Shown piece by piece: positions 24,513 to 33,869 of a stretch of 64,000 bases of DNA (position 1 is its first letter; the number at the start of each line of letters is the position of its first letter). The DNA comes from an uncultured Bacteroidales bacterium (GTDB taxonomy: Bacteria > Bacteroidota > Bacteroidia > Bacteroidales > P3), in assembly GCA_900316515.1 (NCBI GenBank), contig ONDE01000006.1, forward strand, positions 51,213-115,212, in the 5' to 3' direction. Under the pieces are notes generated by a model that was not told the DNA's origin, searched no databases, and saw only the letters and a program-made list of their open reading frames with translations. The translations under genes were made by a program, and so were the position numbers.

Positions 24513-26339
24513 ATGAAAAAGACCGTCCTTACCGTCATAGCGCTTGCCGCAATAATCCTAGGTCTGAACGCCGCACCCGTCGACCGCGAGACAACGCGCA
24601 AAGTGGCAGCCAATTTCTGGAACACCTACCGTCCACTGGACGTGAAGTCTGTGGCCGCCACCGACCTGCAACTATTGCCATACGCCGAGATGCCGATGCT
24701 ACACATCTTCGCCAACGGAGACCAAGGATTCATCATTGTGTCGGCCGACGATCGTGTCATCCCCGTACCAGCCTATTCGTTCGACAGTCCCTTCCCCACC
24801 GAACTGCACCCAAGCCTCCGTTATTGGCTCACCAACTACAACGAACAGATATCCGAAGCCGTGGAACGGGACTTGCCGTCGACCAGCAAGGAAGCCTGGC
24901 AGTCCCTGCTCACCGCCACACCTCCCGACACTCCCAAACTGCTCACCTCAATTCCCACCATGCTCACCACCAAGTGGAACCAGAGCGAGCCATATAACCG
25001 CTACTGTCCATACGACACCGTAGAGCATGCCAATGCCGTTGTAGGTTGCGTGGCAACGGCCATGGCCCAGCTTATGAAATACTGGAACCATCCATCATGC
25101 GGTACTGGAAACCACACTTACTACGCCGATGCCAATGCCGGTTACGCCTCCTATGCATATGGCAACCTCACTGCCGACTTTGCCAACACGACCTACATCT
25201 GGCAAAATATGCCCGACATGCTGTCGATGCTTAGCCGTAGCGATGAAATCGCCGCCGTAGGAATATTGTCTTACCATTGTGGCGTAGCTGTCGAGATGAA
25301 GTACAGTCCTGAAGCCAGTGGCGCATACACCGTAGACTACGGCAACCCTGATATGGCATGTTCGGAGACAGCACTTAAGAACTATTTCCGCTACGACCGT
25401 TCCCTTCATGGCGAACAGCGCTACTATTTCAACGACAGCGTTTGGTGCAACATGATTGACACCGACCTGGTCTACGGCCGTCCCATCCTCTACACCGGGC
25501 ATGACAACTCTGGTGGACATGCCTTTGTCCTCGATGGCGCTGACGCCAATGGCCGCTACCATTTCAACTTTGGCTGGGGAGGCTACGGTGACGGTTTCTA
25601 CACCATCAACAACATAGCCCCTGGCGGCGGTGGTGCCGGTGGAAACTCAACCTACACCTTCAACCACGGCCAAACGGCAATCTTCGGCGTCAAACCTATA
25701 CCACAATACTTCGACACTGTCGAAATCTACGACACCATCTGCACTTCCGACCTATCTTATAATTTCTATGAATACACTCTGCCCGCCACCGAAGGCACCA
25801 AAACGGTCACCCATCTCGAGACCGTATACATTATCCACCTTGGCAAAGGCAAAACACGCTCTGCATACCTAGACCCCAATGGCGGCGAGGGTACCACAGC
25901 CACCGTTAGTTTCTGCAATGCCCGCGGACTGATTCTCCCCGAATGCCCCTTCACCAACGAAGGTCTGGTATTCCGTGGATGGTGCCTTAATATTGATGGC
26001 ACAGGAATACTGTATCAACCTGGCGACACCATTCCCATACGTACCAGCCGTTTCGTCTATGCCATATGGGGCAATTCCGGCACCGAAGGCATTGAGACTA
26101 CCATGGAAGATTCTATAGAAGTATGGCCCAAAATAGCTAGCGAGACCCTCAACCTTAACCTATCCAACGACTCCGAAGCATCCATTACAGTCATCGACTC
26201 CTACGGTCGCGTAGTTATCGAACGCCGCACCATCGGTGGGAAGGCCAAAATCTCGCTTGAGAGTCTACCCACAGGTGCATATACCGTACTTGTACTCACT
26301 GCCGACGGTCGTTACAACACACGAATAATCAAATTATAA
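24513..26339 (+). CDS. C10 family (streptopain-like) cysteine peptidase with T9SS domain
   Basis: 608 aa. Signal peptide ~1-20, propeptide ~25-145, then the C10 catalytic domain with Cys179 in VVGCVATAMAQLMKYW and His336 in SGGHAFVLDG, followed by YHFNFGWGGYGDGFY. Residues ~430-520 form an InlB B-repeat-like segment (LDPNGGEGTTATVSFCNARG... FRGWCLNIDGTG). The final ~75 residues are a T9SS type A sorting domain (SLPTGAYTVLVLTADGRY). It is an extracellular protease of the SpeB/interpain type, predicted to be activated by propeptide removal. Last gene of the dsbD row. Confidence 0.92.
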   Translation: MKKTVLTVIALAAIILGLNAAPVDRETTRKVAANFWNTYRPLDVKSVAATDLQLLPYAEMPMLHIFANGDQGFIIVSADDRVIPVPAYSFDSPFPTELHPSLRYWLTNYNEQISEAVERDLPSTSKEAWQSLLTATPPDTPKLLTSIPTMLTTKWNQSEPYNRYCPYDTVEHANAVVGCVATAMAQLMKYWNHPSCGTGNHTYYADANAGYASYAYGNLTADFANTTYIWQNMPDMLSMLSRSDEIAAVGILSYHCGVAVEMKYSPEASGAYTVDYGNPDMACSETALKNYFRYDRSLHGEQRYYFNDSVWCNMIDTDLVYGRPILYTGHDNSGGHAFVLDGADANGRYHFNFGWGGYGDGFYTINNIAPGGGGAGGNSTYTFNHGQTAIFGVKPIPQYFDTVEIYDTICTSDLSYNFYEYTLPATEGTKTVTHLETVYIIHLGKGKTRSAYLDPNGGEGTTATVSFCNARGLILPECPFTNEGLVFRGWCLNIDGTGILYQPGDTIPIRTSRFVYAIWGNSGTEGIETTMEDSIEVWPKIASETLNLNLSNDSEASITVIDSYGRVVIERRTIGGKAKISLESLPTGAYTVLVLTADGRYNTRIIKL

Positions 26340-26359
26340 CAAAATAATTTAACAAAACA

Positions 26360-26391
26360 TTTGGTAGATTCGGAAAAAGTTTGTACTTTTG
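26360..26391 (+). promoter_or_regulatory. Promoter of initiator tRNA
   Basis: TTTG (26360-26363), 20 nt, TACTTTTG (26384-26391). The leader carries a small hairpin (TTTCAAG / CTTGAAA, about 26399-26424) before the tRNA at 26433. Confidence 0.8.
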
Positions 26392-26432
26392 CACTCGATT
26401 TCAAGAGGGAAAATCCCCTTGAAATAACAGAG

Positions 26433-26503
<71 letters not shown>

Positions 26504-26506
<3 letters not shown>

Positions 26507-26639
26507 TAAATCAGACAGGCAGGTTGCAACAGCAACCTGCTTTTTTCATATTGTATACCGTTGCAAGCTTGCTTGCATAAAGGGATACAATGTGGAAAAA
26601 GCAAAGTCCGCGCAAGCGGACTGCCTGTCTGATTTAGGT
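26504..26639. repeat. Palindromic repeat block with 19-bp perfect inverted ends
   Basis: ACCTAAATCAGACAGGCAG (26504-26522) is exactly complementary to 26621-26639. Its left end overlaps the tRNA 3' end. Inside are a terminator hairpin GCAGGTTGC/GCAACCTGC plus T6 (26519-26546), a nested hairpin centred on GCAAGCTTGCTTGC (about 26570-26583), and GTCCGC-GCAA-GCGGAC. This is an array of nested stem-loops. Confidence 0.8.
26519..26546 (+). terminator. Terminator of initiator tRNA
   Basis: GCAGGTTGC, loop AACA, GCAACCTGC, then six T. A typical intrinsic terminator 13 nt past the tRNA. A homologous hairpin followed by a T-rich tract recurs at 27162-27190. Confidence 0.85.
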
Positions 26640-26946
26640 AAAGCCACCTTCCTACGGATCGCGGTAGCTACGGAAGCTGAGAGAAATGCCGAACTTGTTC
26701 GGGCACTTCCGAAGTGTAGTAGCGTAGACGAAGTCAGCTTTATGCTCGCAATTCCTCCCTCGCCCAGCGAAAGCTTGCTTTCAAGCCGAGGTATGGGTGT
26801 AAAAAAGAAGAACGCTCAGCGGTGCTCATTTTTGATTTCGGTAAAGCCCTCCATCAACGGGTCGCGAGCGTAGCGAGTCAATCCTTCCCCCGCCCGTTGC
26901 AAGCTTGCTTGCATAAAGGGATACAATGTGGAAAAAGTAAAGTCTC
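26640..26946. repeat. Intergenic palindrome-rich block with tRNA 3' fragment
   Basis: I see no credible gene here. The block holds several short stems with TT loops (GAAC-TT-GTTC, GAAAGC-TT-GCTTTC), the palindrome CACTTCCGAAGTG, and a 14-base copy of the tRNA 3' end (AATCCTTCCCCCGC at 26880-26893, identical to 26489-26502). Then comes a second copy (about 26893-26936) of the GTTGCAAGCTTGCTTGCATA segment first seen at 26569. The open frame 26592-26873 is made of these repeats. Confidence 0.6.
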
Positions 26947-27105
26947 GTCAATCCCCTTGTGGAATGGAACAACACCTCGCGACTAATCGTCAACGACCTT
27001 GTCGACAACGAAAACGCCATCCGTGTGCTCCGTGCCGAAGCCGCCGAATCGGGTGGACTGCTCTATATCGACACCGAACCGCATTTCATACTTGTCAATG
27101 AATAA
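26947..27105 (+). pseudogene. 3' remnant of an unidentified gene
   Basis: An open frame without a start encodes about 52 residues with protein-like composition (VEWNNTSRLIVNDLVDNENA, then IRVLRAEAAESGGLLYIDTE, then PHFILVNE) and ends in TAA. Codon use matches the neighbours. Upstream the frame meets repeat sequence and a stop, so the 5' part has been lost. I do not recognise the family. Confidence 0.5.
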
Positions 27106-27148
27106 CATCCGAATATGCTATAGATCTTCAAGCAATTGAGGTGAGAAT

Positions 27149-27249
27149 ATAACCAGACAGACAGGTTGCTGCGGCAACCTGTTTTGTTTTTCTGCCATCC
27201 TATGCAAGCTTGCTTGTAAATAGGAGGACGGGGAACAAAGCAAAGCCGT

Positions 27250-27260
<11 letters not shown>
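27149..27260. repeat. Second CAGACAG..GCAAGCTTGCTTG repeat unit
   Basis: This segment has the same order of parts as 26511-26610: CAGACAGACAG, a GGTTGC/GCAACC hairpin with a T-rich tail (27162-27190), and GCAAGCTTGCTTG inside a different outer stem (CCTAT/ATAGG). It then has ACAAAGCAAAGCC. The conserved centre with changed, still complementary arms suggests structure is maintained. Confidence 0.65.
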
Positions 27261-27355
<95 letters not shown>

Positions 27356-27401
27356 GATGGGGTAGATATCACTTTTTCGCGGCCAATCAAAATAGTTTTT
27401 G

Positions 27402-27409
27402 TATCTTTG
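27402..27409 (+). promoter_or_regulatory. -7 box of the ileS promoter
   Basis: TATCTTTG, an exact Bacteroidetes -7 element, 66 nt ahead of the ileS ATG. The -33 region is not a clear match. Confidence 0.55.
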
Positions 27410-27475
27410 CAATTTGGCTTTCCAACGGCCGTTGGCCGTCAACGGTTTGAGTATGAATATAATATATATAAGACT

Positions 27476-30400
27476 ATGAAATATAACGAGTATAAGCAGC
27501 TTAATTTGACCCAGATCGGCACCGATGTGCGCCGCTACTGGGAGGAGAACGAGACTTTCGAGAAGGGCCAGAAACTGAGCGAAGGGCATCCCGCCTATGT
27601 GTTCTACGACGGCCCCCCGAGCGCCAACGGCAAACCCGGCATCCACCACGTGATGGCACGCACCATCAAGGATGTCTTCTGCCGCTACAAGGCACAGAAG
27701 GGCTACTTCGTCGACCGCAAGGCCGGCTGGGACACCCACGGCCTGCCCGTGGAGCTCGGCGTGGAGAAGAACCTCGGCATCACCAAAGAGGATATCGGCA
27801 AGAAGATATCGGTGGACGACTACAACCGCGCCTGTCGCGAGGAGGTGATGAAATACAAGGAGCTGTGGGACGAGCTGACCCGCGTGATGGGCTACTGGGT
27901 CGACCTGAAGAACCCCTACATCACCTTCAACAACGAGTATATCGAGACCCTGTGGTTCCTGCTGAAGAAACTCTACGACAAGGGCCTGCTCTACAAGGGC
28001 TACACCATCCAGCCCTACTCGCCCGCTGCAGGCACCGGCCTCTCGAGCCACGAGCTCAACATGCCCGGCTGCTACCGCGACGTGAAGGACACCACCTGCG
28101 TGGCGATGTTCAAACTGTGCGACCAGGCCGACACCTACGCCGTCGCATGGACCACCACGCCGTGGACACTGCCCAGCAACACCGCCCTCTGCGTCGGTCC
28201 GAATATCGACTATGTGACCCTCGAGACCACGCACCCCTACACCGAGCAGCCCTGCCGCATCATCATGGCCAAGGCCTTGGTGGGCTCGATGTTCCCCGAG
28301 GGCAAGAGCCCCGAATACAAGATTGTGGACGAGTGCAAGGGCACCGCGCTGGAAGGCCTGCGCTACGAGCAGCTCATACCCTGGGTGAAGTCCACCGAGG
28401 TGAGCGACAAGGGCTCGTTCCGCATCATCCTGGGCGACTACGTGACCACCGAGGACGGTACCGGCATCGTGCATATCGCCCCCACCTTCGGCGCCGACGA
28501 CGCACGCGTGGCCAAGAAGGCCGGCATCGGCGACCTGCTGCTCTTCGACCGCGACGGCAAGCAGCTGCCTATGGTCGACAAGAAAGGACGCTTCGCACCG
28601 ATAGAGGACCTTGACCCCGAGTGGGTCAAGACCCATGTGGACGTTGAGGAATACGGCAAGTATGCCGGCAAGTTCGTAAAGAACGCCTACGACCCCACCA
28701 AGGGCGAGAAGGACATGAGCCTCGACGTGGAGCTTGTCATCATGCTCAAGGAGCAGAAGAAGCTCTTCAAGAGCGAGAAGCACACCCACAGCTACCCCCA
28801 CTGCTGGCGTACCGACAAGCCTGTGCTCTACTATCCCCTCGACAGCTGGTTCATCCGCACCACGGCCTTGAAGGACCGCATGATTGAGCTCAACAAGACC
28901 ATCAACTGGAAGCCCGAAGCCACCGGCACCGGGCGCTTCGGCAACTGGCTCGAGAATATCGTCGACTGGAACCTCAGTCGCAGCCGCTACTGGGGCACCC
29001 CGCTGCCCATCTGGCGCACCGAAGACGGCAAGGAGGAGAAGTGCATTGGCAGCGTCAAGGAGCTGCGCGAGGAGATAGATAAAGCCGTGACCGCGGGCCT
29101 GATGAAGGAGAACCCCTACGCTGGCGACTACAAGGACTTCGACTTGCACCGTCCGTATATCGACAACGTCGTGCTCGTCAGCCCCAGCGGCAAGCCCATG
29201 CGCCGCGAGCCCGACTTGATCGACGTGTGGTTCGACAGCGGCGCCATGCCTTACGCCCAGATTCACTATATGGGCGAGCCGCTGAAGGCCACCGAGTTCC
29301 CGGCCGACTTCATCGCCGAGGGCGTCGACCAGACCCGCGGCTGGTTCTACACGCTGCATGCCATCGCCACCATGTGCTTCGACTCGGTGGCGTTCAAGAA
29401 CGTCATAAGCAACGGCCTGGTGCTCGACAAGAACGGCAACAAGATGTCGAAACGCCTCGGCAACGCCGTCGACCCCTTCGAGACCCTTGGCAAATACGGT
29501 CCCGACGCCACCCGCTGGTATATGATTACCAATAGTCAGCCATGGGACAACCTGAAGTTCGACGTCGAGGGCGTCGACGAGGTGCGCCGCAAGCTGTTCG
29601 GCACGCTCTACAACACCTACAGCTTCTTCGCGCTCTACGCCAACCTCGACGGCTTCGACTATTCGCAGAAAGACCTGCCCATCGCCGAGCGCCCCGAGAT
29701 CGACCGATGGATACTCTCCGAGCTCAACACGCTGGTGAAGACCGTCGGCGAGGCCATGGAAGACTATGAGCCTACCCGTGCCGGCCGCGCCATCGACACC
29801 TTCGTGGATGCCTACCTCAGCAACTGGTATGTGCGTCTCTGCCGCCGTCGTTTCTGGCGCGGCGAGATGAGCGACGACAAGGTCAGCGCCTACCAGACGC
29901 TCTACACCTGTCTCGAGACCCTCAGCCGCCTCATGGCCCCGATAGCGCCCTTCTTCAGCGAGCGCGTGTTCCTCGACCTCAACGCCGTCACCAAGCGCCA
30001 CAACGTGGAGAGCGTGCACCATCTCGGCTTCCCCGAGGTGCACGAAGAGATGATTGACAAGAGCCTCGAAGAGCGCATGCAGCTGGCACAGAAGATTTGC
30101 TCCATGGTGCTCGGCCTACGCAAGAAGAGCAACCTGCGTGTGCGTCAGCCGCTGCAGAAGATTGTCATCCCCGTGCGCGACGAGGCGATGAAAGCACAGG
30201 TCGAGCGTGTGCAGCACCTCATCTGCTCCGAGCTCAACGTGAAGGAGATTGAGTTCCTTGCCGCCGACAACGACCTGCTGGTGAAGAAGATAAAACCCAA
30301 CTTCAAGACCCTCGGCCCTCGCTACGGCAAGGTGATGAAGGCCCTCGGCGCCGCCATCATGGCGTTCGACCAGAAGCAGATCAACGCCCTCGAGGCCGAA

Positions 30401-30799
30401 GGTCGCTGCACGGTCAGCGTGGACGGTCAGGACTGCGAGGTGCTGCTCACCGACGTGGAGATTGCCACGCAGGACATCCCCGGCTGGGTGGTGGCCAACG
30501 ACGGCAGCCTCACCGTGGCCCTCGACATCCAGATTACCCCCGAGCTGCGCGACGAAGGCATAGCCCGCGAGCTGGTGAACCGCATACAGAACATCCGCAA
30601 GGAGCAGTTCGATGTCACCGACCGCATCGTCATCGAGCTGCAGAGTGGCGAGTGGGACAGCGCCGTGGAGCGTCACCGCGAATACATCTGCACCGAGACC
30701 CTCTGCACCAGCCTCACGCTCGTACCCGAGGTGAAGGACGGCACCCCCGTCGAGCTCCTCGACGGCCAGAACACCGTGATAAGCATCGTCAAGGCATAA
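27476..30799 (+). CDS. ileS: Isoleucyl-tRNA synthetase
   Basis: 1107 aa from the ATG at 27476, chosen because MKYNEYKQLNLTQIGTDVRRYW is the family start and upstream residues derive from the leader. A class I synthetase that charges tRNA-Ile and edits valine. The HIGH-type motif is in NGKPGIHHVMARTIKD, the CP1 editing domain holds TTPWTLPSNTA, and the KMSKS-type motif is NKMSKRLGN. The long form has the C-terminal anticodon-binding region of the eukaryote-like IleS clade common in Bacteroidetes. That clade is often associated with mupirocin tolerance (family knowledge, not shown here). A strong hairpin follows. Confidence 0.95.
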   Translation: MKYNEYKQLNLTQIGTDVRRYWEENETFEKGQKLSEGHPAYVFYDGPPSANGKPGIHHVMARTIKDVFCRYKAQKGYFVDRKAGWDTHGLPVELGVEKNLGITKEDIGKKISVDDYNRACREEVMKYKELWDELTRVMGYWVDLKNPYITFNNEYIETLWFLLKKLYDKGLLYKGYTIQPYSPAAGTGLSSHELNMPGCYRDVKDTTCVAMFKLCDQADTYAVAWTTTPWTLPSNTALCVGPNIDYVTLETTHPYTEQPCRIIMAKALVGSMFPEGKSPEYKIVDECKGTALEGLRYEQLIPWVKSTEVSDKGSFRIILGDYVTTEDGTGIVHIAPTFGADDARVAKKAGIGDLLLFDRDGKQLPMVDKKGRFAPIEDLDPEWVKTHVDVEEYGKYAGKFVKNAYDPTKGEKDMSLDVELVIMLKEQKKLFKSEKHTHSYPHCWRTDKPVLYYPLDSWFIRTTALKDRMIELNKTINWKPEATGTGRFGNWLENIVDWNLSRSRYWGTPLPIWRTEDGKEEKCIGSVKELREEIDKAVTAGLMKENPYAGDYKDFDLHRPYIDNVVLVSPSGKPMRREPDLIDVWFDSGAMPYAQIHYMGEPLKATEFPADFIAEGVDQTRGWFYTLHAIATMCFDSVAFKNVISNGLVLDKNGNKMSKRLGNAVDPFETLGKYGPDATRWYMITNSQPWDNLKFDVEGVDEVRRKLFGTLYNTYSFFALYANLDGFDYSQKDLPIAERPEIDRWILSELNTLVKTVGEAMEDYEPTRAGRAIDTFVDAYLSNWYVRLCRRRFWRGEMSDDKVSAYQTLYTCLETLSRLMAPIAPFFSERVFLDLNAVTKRHNVESVHHLGFPEVHEEMIDKSLEERMQLAQKICSMVLGLRKKSNLRVRQPLQKIVIPVRDEAMKAQVERVQHLICSELNVKEIEFLAADNDLLVKKIKPNFKTLGPRYGKVMKALGAAIMAFDQKQINALEAEGRCTVSVDGQDCEVLLTDVEIATQDIPGWVVANDGSLTVALDIQITPELRDEGIARELVNRIQNIRKEQFDVTDRIVIELQSGEWDSAVERHREYICTETLCTSLTLVPEVKDGTPVELLDGQNTVISIVKA

Positions 30800-30817
30800 G
30801 CCGACAGCATAAATGAA

Positions 30818-30851
30818 AACGGAGGGCACCTCGCAAGAGGTGCCCTCCGTT
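30818..30851. terminator. Terminator between ileS and the flavin reductase gene
   Basis: A perfect 15-bp stem AACGGAGGGCACCTC / GAGGTGCCCTCCGTT with a GCAA tetraloop, between convergent genes. The T-tract is weak on both strands. Confidence 0.8.
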
Positions 30852-30869
30852 ATGTTTATTGGCGGTATT

Positions 30870-31559
30870 TTATTTTAGCGCCATGCCGCTGTTCCAGGCT
30901 TTACCCACGCTGTCGGCGATGGTGAAGTAGTTGAGGCTGGAGGCGTCCCACACCAGCGGGTTGAGCTTCTTGATGTCGATCTTGCCGTCGGTGAGGATGG
31001 CGGGGTCGGCTACGGCGTTGACAATTTCGCCCACGACGAAGGCGCCGCCGCCATCGCGCTCAATCATCTCCACCACCTTGCACTCCATTGCCAGTGGATA
31101 CTCGTTGATGATGGGGGCGTTGACATTCTCGCTCTTGGTGCAGTGGAAGCCCACGTGGGCCACTTTGTCCTTCACGTCACGGCCGCTGGCGATGCCGAAG
31201 TAGTCGCTCTCGGCCACCGTGCGGGCGTCGGCGTAGCTGAGGGTGAAGGCCTTGTTGAGGCGCAGGTTGTCGGTGGTCTTGTGGCTGCTCAGCTGGAAGC
31301 AGACCTGGTTGCCCTCGTACTGGCCACCCCAGGCGGCCATCATCACGTCGGGATTGCCCTCAGCGTCGTAGGTGGCTATCATCAGCGCTGGCTGCGGCGT
31401 GACATACAGCTTGGCGCCCATATTGACGCGCTCGTTGACGTTCTTCAGTTCCATAGTGGTATTATTGTTAGTTTGTTCTTCGTTAACGGTTTCCTGTTTC
31501 GTGCCGCAGGCGCCGAAGAGCAACGCCGCCGCAGCCAGGGTGAGGATGATCTGTTTCAT
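30870..31559 (-). CDS. Flavin reductase family lipoprotein
   Basis: 229 aa from the ATG at 31559. The earlier in-frame start lies upstream of the promoter's -7 box. The N-terminus is a clear lipoprotein signal (MKQIILTLAAAALLFGAC, lipidated Cys18) and a short Gln/Asn linker. Then comes a flavin-reductase split-barrel domain (NMGAKLYVTPQPALMIATYD... VMMAAWGGQYEGNQVCF), known to bind FMN. Family members are normally cytoplasmic, so a lipidated form is unusual. FMN in the periplasm would need export or flavinylation machinery, which is not seen here. A good promoter precedes it (31585-31615). Confidence 0.85.
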   Translation of the reverse strand: MKQIILTLAAAALLFGACGTKQETVNEEQTNNNTTMELKNVNERVNMGAKLYVTPQPALMIATYDAEGNPDVMMAAWGGQYEGNQVCFQLSSHKTTDNLRLNKAFTLSYADARTVAESDYFGIASGRDVKDKVAHVGFHCTKSENVNAPIINEYPLAMECKVVEMIERDGGGAFVVGEIVNAVADPAILTDGKIDIKKLNPLVWDASSLNYFTIADSVGKAWNSGMALK

Positions 31560-31584
31560 GGATAGATGTATGTTTTTCGGGCTG

Positions 31585-31615
31585 CAAAAGTACAACTTTT
31601 TGTGAATCCGACAAA
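31585..31615 (-). promoter_or_regulatory. Promoter of the flavin reductase lipoprotein gene
   Basis: On the minus strand, TTTG (31612-31615), 19 nt, TACTTTTG (31585-31592), a full consensus match. It also places the start at 31559 rather than at the longer frame's 31619. Confidence 0.8.
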
Positions 31616-31655
31616 ACATTTTGTTCTATGATGCCTTATGCCTAGCCGGTCTATG

Positions 31656-33851
31656 TCAGTTTTGTCCACCTGTCCGGGCCATATTTTCAAGTTCCATTTT
31701 CCCGAAACGCAGGGTGAGGCCGAGCGAGATGTACTGCGATCCATGGGTGCGCCGGCCGCCGCCCTGGTAGTAGGGGTTGGTGGTCTGCCACTGCTCGCCG
31801 TCGCTGCCGAAGACATCCTTCACGTTGAGGTAGAGCGACAGTTTGCGGTCAAGCAGGTCGGCGCTCAGACCGAGGTCGGTGCGGAACGTGGGCTCGTGGA
31901 TGTTCATCGGGGCGATTTGCCGCGTGGTGTAGCTCACGGTGCCGAACACCTGCAGCACTTTCCACAATTTGGCCCATGCATTGAGTCGCAGGCGGCCGCT
32001 CCAGGCGGCATCCTCGGTCCATTCGCCGGGGCGGAACATGAGGCGGTAGTGGTAGTTGTAGGCCGATGCCGAGAGGCGCAGGTTGAAGAATGCCGTGGGG
32101 CGGTAGGTGACGTTCAGTGTGCCGCCCGCGAGGTCGGCGTCGCCGATGTTGTGGGGCATGGTGAACGACACCTCGCGGCCGAAGACCTCGCTGTAGGCCA
32201 CGTCGCCAATGGAGCTGATGGCGTCTTGCTCGGCTCGCCAGAAAAGTTCAGCACCGACGTTGCCGAAGCCGTCGAAGTACTTGTCCCAGCGGCCCTCGAG
32301 GTTTTGTGACACGGTGGACTTCAGGTCGGGATTGCCGACGGAATAGTTCTCGGTGCCATAGGTGATGAAGGACGTGAGGTCGTCGGCATCGGGGGCGGTG
32401 ACGCGGCGCGTCCAGCTGAGGCTGAAATTGTGCATGTTCTTGGTGCGGTAAGTAAGATGGACGGAAGGCAGCGGTTCGATGATGGTGCGGTCGACGGTGG
32501 CCGAGGTGTGGCCGTTCCATGTGCCTTCTGTGTGGCCGTGTCCAGCCCTGAATCCCAACTTGACGGTGAGGTTGCCGAAACGGCGCAGTAGGGTGGTGTA
32601 GACGCTGTAGCTCCAACTGCTTTCGCTCATCTCATAGCTGCGCAGACGGTCGCGCACTGCGACGCCGTCGATGATGCTGTCGGAGGTGAAGGCGTAGTGG
32701 CTGGGAGTGCCTATGTCGCCGGCGGCACCTACCTCCAGCTCCCATTTCTGCCCGAACGGCAGGGTATAGCCGCCTTCGGCCGAGAGGCCGACACCGGAGT
32801 TGCTGGGATAGGAGTCGTGCGTGGCGTAGTCGAGGGTAGAAAGCACATCGTAGGTGCGCGTCTCGTCGCTCTCGCTGAGGTAAGCATGGGTGTTGCCACC
32901 GAGTTGCAGCCAGAACTTCTTTCCTTCGTCGTTGAACCGGTGGGTGTAGTCCACGCCACCGAAGGTGCCCCAGTTCACGTCGCGAGAGCTGAATGCCGTA
33001 CGATAGCTGTAGTCGCCCGGCGAGTAGATACGTTCGTCCCATTGCATATTTGTGTTGCCCATGCATGTGGCCAGCGAGGGATAGGCACCGCCCCAGAAGC
33101 TGACTGTGCGCTGGGTGTCGATGTCGTAGTGGCCGCTGAGCCACAGGTAGCTGCCGTGGCGGTAGTAGTCCTGACGGCTGGTGTAGCTGCGCACGGCGCT
33201 GGTGTCGCCCGCCGGTGTGAGCAGAGTGCTGCTGCCGCTCTGGTTGGTCCAGGTGTGGCTGTAGTCGTACTCGGCGTAGAGGTTGATGGAGAAGCGCTTG
33301 TTGGTATAGACGTAGCTGGCCCAGGGCGACACTTGGGGGCGCAGGTTGCCGCTGGCGCCGAGCGAGAGGAATTCGTTGCGCTTCACCTTGCGGCGCATCA
33401 CCAGGTTCACCACCGGGCCACCGCCCCCGTAGCGGGCCGAGGGGTTGGTGATGACCTCGATGCGCTCGATGGCGCCTGCCGGAAGGGTTTTGATGTACTG
33501 CCGCAGGGCCTCGCCGCTGAGATGCGAGGGACGGTCGTCGATCCACACCTCGACGCTCTGGCTGCCGCGCAGGGTGATGTTGCCCTCGGCGTCGACCTCC
33601 ACGCCCGGAGCGTTCTGCAGGGCGTCGCTGGCGGTGCCGGTCTGCACGCTGGGGTCGTCGCCGACGTTGTACATCTGTTTTTCGCCGTCGACGCTGTAGA
33701 GGGGCCGCTCGGCGCTGATTTCCATCTCCTCCAGCTGACGCACCGACTCGGGGGTGTAGAGGCTGTCGAGGACGATGCTATCGTTGTTTTGGGCGTAGCC
33801 CACGCCCGCCGCCGCTCCGAGGAGCAGCAGCACAAGTGCTGTATGCTTCAT
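31656..33851 (-). CDS. TonB-dependent outer-membrane receptor
   Basis: 731 aa. Signal peptide 1-20. A plug domain with the typical LQNAPGVEVDAEGNITLRGS and IERIEVITNPSARYGGGG motifs is followed by a long beta-barrel ending GLTLRFGKMELENMARTGGQN. It lacks the N-terminal carboxypeptidase-regulatory domain and the SusC signature, so it is the shorter 'outer membrane beta-barrel family' type. The ligand is unknown. It is the last gene of a likely BlaI - M56 - receptor operon (18 nt after the M56 gene), so its level may respond to BlaI de-repression. Confidence 0.85.
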   Translation of the reverse strand: MKHTALVLLLLGAAAGVGYAQNNDSIVLDSLYTPESVRQLEEMEISAERPLYSVDGEKQMYNVGDDPSVQTGTASDALQNAPGVEVDAEGNITLRGSQSVEVWIDDRPSHLSGEALRQYIKTLPAGAIERIEVITNPSARYGGGGPVVNLVMRRKVKRNEFLSLGASGNLRPQVSPWASYVYTNKRFSINLYAEYDYSHTWTNQSGSSTLLTPAGDTSAVRSYTSRQDYYRHGSYLWLSGHYDIDTQRTVSFWGGAYPSLATCMGNTNMQWDERIYSPGDYSYRTAFSSRDVNWGTFGGVDYTHRFNDEGKKFWLQLGGNTHAYLSESDETRTYDVLSTLDYATHDSYPSNSGVGLSAEGGYTLPFGQKWELEVGAAGDIGTPSHYAFTSDSIIDGVAVRDRLRSYEMSESSWSYSVYTTLLRRFGNLTVKLGFRAGHGHTEGTWNGHTSATVDRTIIEPLPSVHLTYRTKNMHNFSLSWTRRVTAPDADDLTSFITYGTENYSVGNPDLKSTVSQNLEGRWDKYFDGFGNVGAELFWRAEQDAISSIGDVAYSEVFGREVSFTMPHNIGDADLAGGTLNVTYRPTAFFNLRLSASAYNYHYRLMFRPGEWTEDAAWSGRLRLNAWAKLWKVLQVFGTVSYTTRQIAPMNIHEPTFRTDLGLSADLLDRKLSLYLNVKDVFGSDGEQWQTTNPYYQGGGRRTHGSQYISLGLTLRFGKMELENMARTGGQN

Positions 33852-33869
33852 GATTATGTGAGGTTTAGG

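Noticed and set aside
26592..26873. A 93-codon frame after the initiator tRNA
   Set aside because: Composed of palindromic repeat units that recur nearby, with no protein-like conservation visible.
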